Shown here: piece by piece, positions 45,701 through 54,700 of the stretch
Layout of the letters: every line of letters starts with the position of its first letter
Position numbering within the stretch: position 1 is the stretch's first letter
Assembly: GCA_001464765.1 (NCBI GenBank)
Contig: LNDV01000029.1
Coordinates: 124,001 to 188,000 of the forward strand
DNA from: Betaproteobacteria bacterium Ga0077526
GTDB lineage: Bacteria; Pseudomonadota; Gammaproteobacteria; Burkholderiales; Ga0077523
Reading direction: 5' to 3'
Length of the DNA stretch: 64,000 bases
Notes under the pieces: model-generated
Databases searched by the model: none
What the model was told of the DNA's origin: nothing
What the model saw: the letters and a program-made list of their open reading frames with translations, nothing else
Position numbers and translations under genes: made by a program

Positions 45701-48700
45701 GAAGCGGTCTCTACACCCGCACGGCGGATGCCGAAGCCGGCACGGTCGTGCAGACCATCGTCGAGACGATCCGGGTCGTGGAGAACGTGACCAGCAACAT
45801 TCCGATCATCGGCTGGATCGTGAAGCAGATCGTGAAGTTCGTGACCGTGGTGAGCACGGTGATCCTGCAGAGCGATGAGCGCGAGACGCTTACCGGCAAC
45901 ATCTCGTCCGACAACTCGATCACGCTGAACGGGGACATCTTCCTGGGTTCGGCGGCCGGGGTGGCCGTGGATATCCTTGCCGACGGCACGATCGTGACGA
46001 GCGGCGACATCCGGGCCCGTCGCGTCACGAACGGGGGCGTCACCACCATCCAGGTGGACGACGTCACCAGCACGCTGAAGGGACGCCTCGAGGTGAAGTC
46101 GCCCAGTGGACGCCTCACGGGAAATGCCGTCATCCACAAGGGCAACGTGCTCGACCGCATTGCCGTCACGAACCGGTCCGACTTCGCGGTCGTGATCAAC
46201 GACATCAATCCGGTCAACCCCGACATCGGCGATCCCCAGCTCGTCTTCACCAGCGGGCAGGACACCTCGCGATTCAGCATCGTGGGTGATCTCGCCGGCT
46301 CTCCGGAAGTGATCGTCGAAGGCACCACCGGGGCGGACGTGATTTTCGCGGGCGTGGTCGCAAATCCGAACGGCTCCGTCACCGTGACCAATGCGCGCGG
46401 CAATGTCGTGCGGACGGCGGACGGCCGCATCGAGGCGAATCGCGTCACGATCTCCACGCCGCTCGGCTCGGTCGGCACGGAAGAGCGCAGGCTCGATGTC
46501 AGGCTCTTCGACGACCGGGAAGACGCCCGGCTCCAGGCCACGGCCGGGCGCGATGTCCTGCTCGATGTCCGGCAGCAGCAGATCCTGGAAGGCCCGCCGG
46601 CGCCGGGAATGGTCCTCGACGGCGCGCGCATCGATGCGTCTGCGGGCGGCCGAACGGATATCGTCGCACGGCAGGCACAGGCGCTCTTTGCGGGGGCGAC
46701 TCCGGAGCAGGGCCTGCTCGCCACGGACGTCGCGGGCGTCTACGGACTGGGCAACGTGTCGGGTGGCAGCGTCGACCTCGATGTCACTGGCGATGCCCGA
46801 CTGGTCGGCCTTGTGGGGGCGCCCGCGGGCCTGGCGATCCTGCGTGTTTCCGGGAGCCTTCTGGCCGGCAGCGGCCAGTTGGGCGGCGCCGGTGTCGTGG
46901 TCGTGGCGGGCCGTGCGATCGGTACCGCTGCCGATCCGGTGGCGTCGTCCGCCCTCCGGCTGGAAGCCCAGTCCGGCATTGGCGGCATCTTCCTCGCGCA
47001 GTCCGGACCGCTCACGATCGGCGGCCTCAGCACGCTGCCCGGACTCAGCACCAGCGGCTCGGTCCGCGTCGTCGGTCGCGGGCCGATCCGCGTCGAAGAG
47101 AGCATCACGGCAAGCGGTTCCGTCACGCTCACGGCGCTCGATGTCGCCACGCGCACGGACAACAACCTCACGATCGCCACGACGGTGCGCATCTTCGCCT
47201 TCGGCGGCGCTGCCACGATTGAAGCCGGTGATCGTCTCGAGGTGGAGGCGGGCGCGATCGTCACCGGTTCGGCTGGCGTCGTGGTGCATGGCGAAGCCGG
47301 CGGTGCCGGCGATGCCGATGCCGAGGGTGCGAGCATCCTGATCGCTGCGGTGCTCGGCGGCACGAATCGTTCAGTCGTGACCGGTGCCGGCGACGACACC
47401 ATCGACATCCGTTCCGTGGGCGTGGCCGGACTTGCGATCGATGCCGGCGGCGGTGCGGACACGATCCGGCTCGGCAGTCTGGTGCCGATCGGCGCGAGTT
47501 CCCTGGAGACGCTGCTCGGTGACGTCACCGTGACAGGCGGTGGCGGCGACGACACCCTGTCGCTCGACGCTTCCGCGATCGGCGCTGCCAGCGCGGGCAT
47601 CCTGGCGGCATCGTCCATCGAGGGATTCGGTCTGGGCGCGCGGGTGAGCTACGGCGCGGTCGAGAACGTATCGCTGCAACTCGGCGCCGGCAACGACCGC
47701 ATCCGCGTCAAGGGCAGCACGGCGCGCACGACGATCCGGTCAGGAGGCGGCGACGATCTGTTCGAGGTGACCGGTGATGACGACACGCTCGGAGCGATCT
47801 CCGGCGTCGTCGTGATCGACGGCGGCGAGGGCGCGGACACGGTCCGTCTCTCGGATAGCGGCGCCACGGGGCCCCGCATCGGGACCTTGTCCGCCAGCGC
47901 TCTGCGCGGGCTCGGTATGGCTGGCGGCATCGACTTCGCGGACGTGTCTGCGGTCGACCTCACGCTGGGCAGCGGCGCGGACTCGCTCGCGATCACCGGC
48001 ACCGCGGCATCCGTGAACACGACGGTCTCCCTCGGCGGGGGAACCGATACGGTGACCGTCGGCCCGTCCCTGGAATTGTTCGACGGTGTGCTTCTCATCG
48101 ACGGCGATGCGGGCGACGACTTGATCCGCGCGGACGATCGCCAGGGCACGGACGGCGCGGCTGGCGAACTCGCCGGCGATCGCATCCTCGGATTCGGCAT
48201 CGCCGCGGGGACGGCGATCACCTACCGCAGCTTCGCGCAGATGGAGATGCGGCTTGGCGACGGCGGTGACAACGTGCGCGTGACAGCCACGTCCACCCCC
48301 ACGGCGCTGTCCACCGGAGGCGGTGCAGATCTCGTGGTCGTCGAGGGTACGAGCCACCGTCTGGACGTGTCGCTGGGCGATGGCGAGGACGTGCTTACCG
48401 CTGCCGGCATCGGTGCCGCGCTCGCCATCGACGCCGGCTCCGGCGCGGACCGGGTCACGGTAACCGACACGCTTGGCGAAGCGACGGTGCGGCTTGGTGC
48501 GGGCGATGACAGCTTCACGCTCCTCGATGCCGCCGCTGCTGTGATCGTGGAAGGCGAAGCGAACGACGCCACCGGTGATGTCCTGATCATCGACCGTTCC
48601 GCGCGCAGCGAACCCGACAGCGGCGCCATCACGGATGGTTCCGAGGCGGGGCAAGCCCGGATCAGCGGCGTGGTCCCCGGCGTCACCCTGCGCGGCATCG

Positions 48701-51700
48701 AGCGAACCGAGATCCGGTTCGGTACGAACGCCGACCGCTTCACCGTCGATACCGGGCTCGACATGCCGCTCACCCTGCTTGGGGGAGCCGGCAGCGACAG
48801 CGTCGAAGTGCGACGCCTGGGCGGCCTTACCGACTTCGTCGGGGGCGGTGGTCAGGACTCCCTCACGCTGCTGATCGCAGACGATCCCGTTGCCCGCACC
48901 GACATCGCCGATCGGCTGACGGTGAGCGCGGAGGAACTCGTCGTCGACAACCGGGCCTTCACCGGCGGCGTCGACTGGATCGCGAGTCAGACGGCGCTGC
49001 GCGCTGCGCGGAACGGCGCGCCCGTGTCGGGCGGCGTGATCGGCAATCGGCTGGTGGATACGGTGTCTGCCGATCGCGTACGTGTCCTCGGCAGTGGCGG
49101 CGTGAATTCCCTGCGCGTGGAGCAGCCCGAAGCGCTCGACGCCACCGCGACGATCGACGGCAACCGCGTCGAACTGGTGAGCGGCACGCGCGTGATCCAG
49201 CCTTCCGCCTTCGAACGCTACGAGTATCGCGAGCGCGCGATGAGTTTCGAGGGCCTGGTCTCCGGTGCCACGAGCTACACGGAGTCCGGCCTGCGCCTTG
49301 CTGCAGACGCCTTTACAGGCGCCGGACTGGCGCGGCTCGACGCCATCAGCGCCTCGGCGCGCACCGGGCGCGACGACGGGGTGCTCATCCTGACGACGCA
49401 GGCAGAAGGATTCCTCGACCTGCGATCTGTGTCGATGCGCATCGAGAGCGGGGCTCGCACCGTCACCTTCACCGGGACCCGCGCGGACGGCACCACGGTG
49501 ACCCACAATGTCCTCGTGGACTCGCCAGCGTTCCGCCGCTTCGTCCTCCCGAGCACGTTCACGAACCTGCGCTCGGTGACGTGGGTGCCCGGTTCGGCGA
49601 TCGTGGATGATCTGGTGGCTTCGCCGGTCGCGGTCCAGCGTGCGGTCGTCGAGCCAGGCAATCTCGGCGGCACCATGGACTTCGATGCCCTGGTGTCCGG
49701 CAGCACCTCCTACAGCGAGGACGGGATGACCCTGGTCCCGAGTTTCGGGCAGTTCTTCGTCTCCAACGTCACGCGGACGGACACGGGCCAGGCGATCTTC
49801 CCGTCGCACGCGCTCATCACGTGGACTCTGACCGCGTCCAACGGCTCGCCCTTTACCCTGAGGTCGCTGTCCGTCCGCGAGCTCAACGGGAACGTGGAAG
49901 CGCAGACCCTGGAGTTCGTCGGCACGCGGCTCGACGGCTCCACGGTCCGGCAGACCTTCGTGACCAATGGTCCCGGGCCAGTGGTTTACGAGCGGGTGAA
50001 CTTCGGCGACGCCTTCGTGAACGTCGTGTCCGTGACGTGGGGTCCCGGCCCTGTCGTGTACGACGAGATCGTCGTCGAAGCGGCCCGCTTCAGCATGAAC
50101 TTCAACCAGGCGGCCAGCTTCACGACGCGCTACCAGGAGAACGGCGCAGTGCTGACCGTGGCGAACGGCCAGTTCATCGTGTCCAACCTCAACGGGTTCG
50201 GTGCCATCACCGGAGAACCCGCGATCTTCACGAATCCCGGCCCCTCGCCGACGGTGCAGCTCACCATGGCCGACGGCGGATTGTTCGAGCTGCGTTCGCT
50301 CCGGCTGCGCGAGAACAACTTCTTGCTGCCACCGACGGACGTCTTCTTCCGTGGGGTGCGGTCGGACGGTTCCACGGTGGAGCAGGTGGTCCGCACGATC
50401 GTTAGCGACAATTTCGCCTACCAGACGGTGAACTTCGGGCCAGGCTTCACGGATCTTCTTTCCGTGACCTGGGAGGGGAGCAGCGTCACCGTGGACGACA
50501 TCGCGTTCCGGCCGATCCGCGTCACGCCTGTGCGGCCCGTGGATCCGGTGGTGGATCCGGCGCTGCCCGGCATCGATGCGATCGCGACGAGCCCGGACGG
50601 CGCGACGGTCTACGGTGTGAACGCGGCCCGCAATGCGCTGGTCGTTATCGACGGCGCGACGCTGAAGCAGCGCCAGCTCCTGGTGGACGGGATCGATGGT
50701 GTGGATGGACTGCTCGGCGCGAGCGCGGTCACCGTGGACAGCGCGGGCGCGTTCGTCTACGTGGCGGGCACCGAAGGCAAGATCGCGCGCTTCGAGCGCA
50801 ACCGCACAACAGGTGATCTGCGCTTCCTCGACGTGCGCGCGCTGGCGACCGGAGAGACCGCCCCCATCACGGCTCTCACGCTGAGCCCGGACGGCCAGCG
50901 ACTGTTCGTGGAGGTGGCCAATCCCGCCGCGCCCGGTATCCGGATTCTCGGCAGCGGCCTGAAGGCCGAGTTCTACACCACGGGTCAGCCTCTGCGCGAC
51001 TTCCCGGCGTTCGATCGTCTGCTGCCCCTCAAGACCCGCACCGACGCGACACTGCAGATGCCGGCGGTCTTCAATGCGGACTTCTTCGGCCAGTTCGATC
51101 CCGACGTCCCGGCGGACAACTTCGCGGTCCGCTGGAGCGGACAGATCGAGGTCGCCGCGCCTGACGCGGGCAACGCGTCAGTCACGTTCTCGCTTGGCAG
51201 CGACGACGGCAGCCGTCTGTTCATCGACGGCGCGCTGGTGCTCGCGAACGGCGTGCTCCAGGACTTCACGACGCGTTCCGTCACGTTGAACCTGGCAACT
51301 GGCGTCCACGACATCCGGGTCGAGTACTTCGACGCCACCGAGGCGGCCTCCATCCGTCTCGAGGCGGCGATTGCGGGTCAGCCGCTCCGGCTGCTGTCGA
51401 CCGGACCGGCGGTGGCGGCTGGCGCCGGCGTCATCGCGGTGCGGCTGGACGATCCGGCGGCCGGCCCCATCGTGTCCGGGCCGCGCGTCGCGCTGGCGGG
51501 CATCGACGATCTGACGGCCATGGTCGCCAGTCGCGACGGCAGTCACCTCTACGCGGTCAGTCGTTCGCAGAGCGCGTTGGTGGTTCTGGATGCCGCCACG
51601 TTGCAGGAGCGGCAGCGCGTGAGCGGTGCGGACTTCGGCCTCGGCGGTCCTGTGGCCGTGGCGGTGAGTCCCGACGACCGGCATGTCTACGTGGCATCGG

Positions 51701-54700
51701 CCGACGGGAATGGCGTCTCGGTCTTCGAGCGCAGTGCGACCGCCGGGACGCTTTCGCTGGTCCAGACGGTGCGCAGCGGTGGCAACGCCGCGCGCGGGTT
51801 GCTGCAGGCAAGCGGTGTCGCCGTTTCGCCGGACGGCGCTTTCGTCTACGTGACGGGTCGCGGCGCGGACGCGCTCACGGTATTCGAACGTCGTGCCAAC
51901 GGTTCGCTTGCGCCGGTGCAGCTGGTGCTCAACAACAACAGCGGCAGTCTCGGGCTCGAGTCCCCGACGGGGGTGGTGGTGAGTTCGGACGGACGGGTGC
52001 TCGTGAGTTCTGCGGCCGGGCAGGGGGGGGACGTGCGCGGCGGCGTGGCGTCGTTTGCGCCGCTGCCCGCGGCCGGTACGCCCAGCCGCTTCGAAGTCGT
52101 ATTCGAACGGATGGCCGCCCTGGAGGTTGCCACCGGCAGCGGCAACGATGTGATCGATCTGCGCGTCGCGCCGAACCTCGACGGCGATCGCACGCGTGTC
52201 GCCACGACGATCTCGACGGGTTCGGGCCGGGATCTGGTGAACGTGCTCGACGCTGCCGGAAGCGTGCGTATCCGGACGGGAGAGGATGCCGACACCATCG
52301 AACTGCGTGCGGAGGCCGCGGGCGCGACGCTGAGCGTCGATGCCGGGTCCGGCTCGGACGCCGTGTTCCTGCGCCGGATCGGCACTGCGACGGTCACGGT
52401 CACCGGGGGTGACGACGCCGATGTGATTGCTATCGACGGCAACAACGTGGCGACGGGTGCTTCCGTGCTCATCGACGGCGCATCGCCGGTGGGGACGGTC
52501 GGCGATCTGCTGCGCTTCTCCGCACTGCCTGCGGCGGGCGGCGGTGCGCCGCAACTGCGGACCGACCTCGGTCCCGTGGCGACGCCCTCCGGTGCGATCG
52601 GCGCGATCGGCGCCGGGGCGGTGAACTATCGGAGCATCGAAGTCCTCGACGTGCTGGCGGCGCCCGACGCGGTGATCGCGCCGGTGGCCACGTTCTCGGA
52701 GGGCGGAACCCTCGTCCTCGACGGATCGTCATCGCGGCTCTTTGGCCGTACGGGACGGTTCGAGTGGGATATCGACGGCGACGGGCTGTTCGGCGAGGTG
52801 ACGGGTGCGCGCGTATCGCTCACCTGGGACGAACTGAAGGCGCTGGGCATCCGCGATGAAGGCATGCAGTCGGTGGCCCTGCGCCTCACCAACGATCTCG
52901 GACTGTTCGAGGACGCGTTCGCCCGGTACACCGTGACCAACGTGCCGCCCGTGATCGGCACGCAGAGTCCGGACAGCGTTGCCGAAGGCGCCCGCTTCGA
53001 ATTGCAGTTGAGCGTGACCGACCCGGGCGACGACACCATCGTGGGTTGGACCATCCGGTGGGGCGACGGGACCAGCGACACCTTCGCGGGCGACGCACGG
53101 GTCGTCTCCCATGTCTACGCGGACGACAGCGCCGGTCAGGCGCCCTCTGGCCGCTACACGATCAGCATCGAGGCCGTCGACGAGGACGGTACGGTGACGG
53201 TCGGGACTTCGGTGCTCGTCGTGGATGTCCCGCCCACCGTGCTGCTCGATGGTGCGGCAAGCGTTCCCGAGGGTTCACCCTACCGGCTGAATCTGGCCGT
53301 GCAGGATCCGGGGGCGGACACCGTCGACCGCTGGGAGATCGACTGGGGCGATGGCACCGTGACGCAGCTGGCTGGCTCCGCGACGTTTGCGGATCACGTG
53401 TATGCCGACAACGGGGAGCGCCGGATCGCGGTCGTGGCTCGCAACGAGGACACCTCGGTCGGCGCAGAGCGCGTGGTGACCGTGCTGCCCGTGACGCCGA
53501 CTCTGACGGCATCCGGTCCGGCGCAGGTGAACGAAGGCGGCGTTTACCGGCTCACGCTCGGCGCAGTGGACCCGGGCGCCGACACCATCTCGGGCTGGAC
53601 CGTGCGATGGGGCGACGGCGCAGTGGATCGGGTCGACGGATCGGTGACGACCCTGGAGCACGTGTACGCCGACGACAGCGGGACCGGCACCTTCGGCATC
53701 GAGGTGGAGGCCGTGGACGAGGACGGCACCTACACCACCCGCACGGCAGTGGCCGTGCGCAACGTCCTCCCATCGATCACGCTCACCGGCGCCGATTCCG
53801 TGGCCGAAGGCGCGCTCTACCGGCTCGACTTCTCGGCGGTGGATCCCGGGACGGATACGGTCGCCCGCTGGATCGTGTCCTGGGACGACGGCACGGTCGA
53901 CACGTTCGATGGCGCGACGACGTTCGCCACGCACGTGTTCTCGGACGACGGTCTGCGACAGGTCACGGTCACGGCGGAGGACGAGGACGGCGTTGCGACC
54001 GCGGCCCGCGCGGTGCGCGTGCTCGACGTGAAGCCGACGCTCACGATCACCGGCGCGGACACCGTGGCGGAGGGCGCGCTATACACCCTCGCGCTGTCCG
54101 CGACCGATCCTGGCGCCGACGTCGTGACGAGCTGGCTCGTGCGCTGGGGCGACGGGCGTTCCGATACCGTCGCCGGCGCGAGCGCGGTGCTGACGCATGT
54201 GTATGCCGACGACTCTGGCACCGGGCGGTTCACGATCGAAGTCGTCGCGACGGATGAAGCCGGCGAGACCACCGCGAGTTCCACGGTGCGTGTCACCGAC
54301 ACCGCGCCCCAGATCATCGCGGGCGTGGCCAACCTGGTGGAGGAAGGGGCGCTGTTCCCGCTCACGCTCTCGGCGGTGGATGCCGGCACGGATCGCGTGA
54401 TCGAGTGGGTGGTCGACTGGGGCGACGGCACCGTCGATCGCCTGCCGGGCGCGGTCGTGCAGATCGAACAGCCGGACGGCAACGGTGGCACGACGCTCGT
54501 GGAGCGTGATTCGGTGACGCTCACGCACCGCTATGCGGACGACAGCGCGGGCCGGCCCGGTGGCGTGTACACGGTGCGCTACAGCGCCCGCAACGAGGAC
54601 GGCACGTTCTCGGGCACGGCCGACATCACGGTCGTCAACGTGGCGCCTCGGGTCGACATCACCGGCGCTGCACTGGTCGTGGAGGGCTCGCCGTATACCC

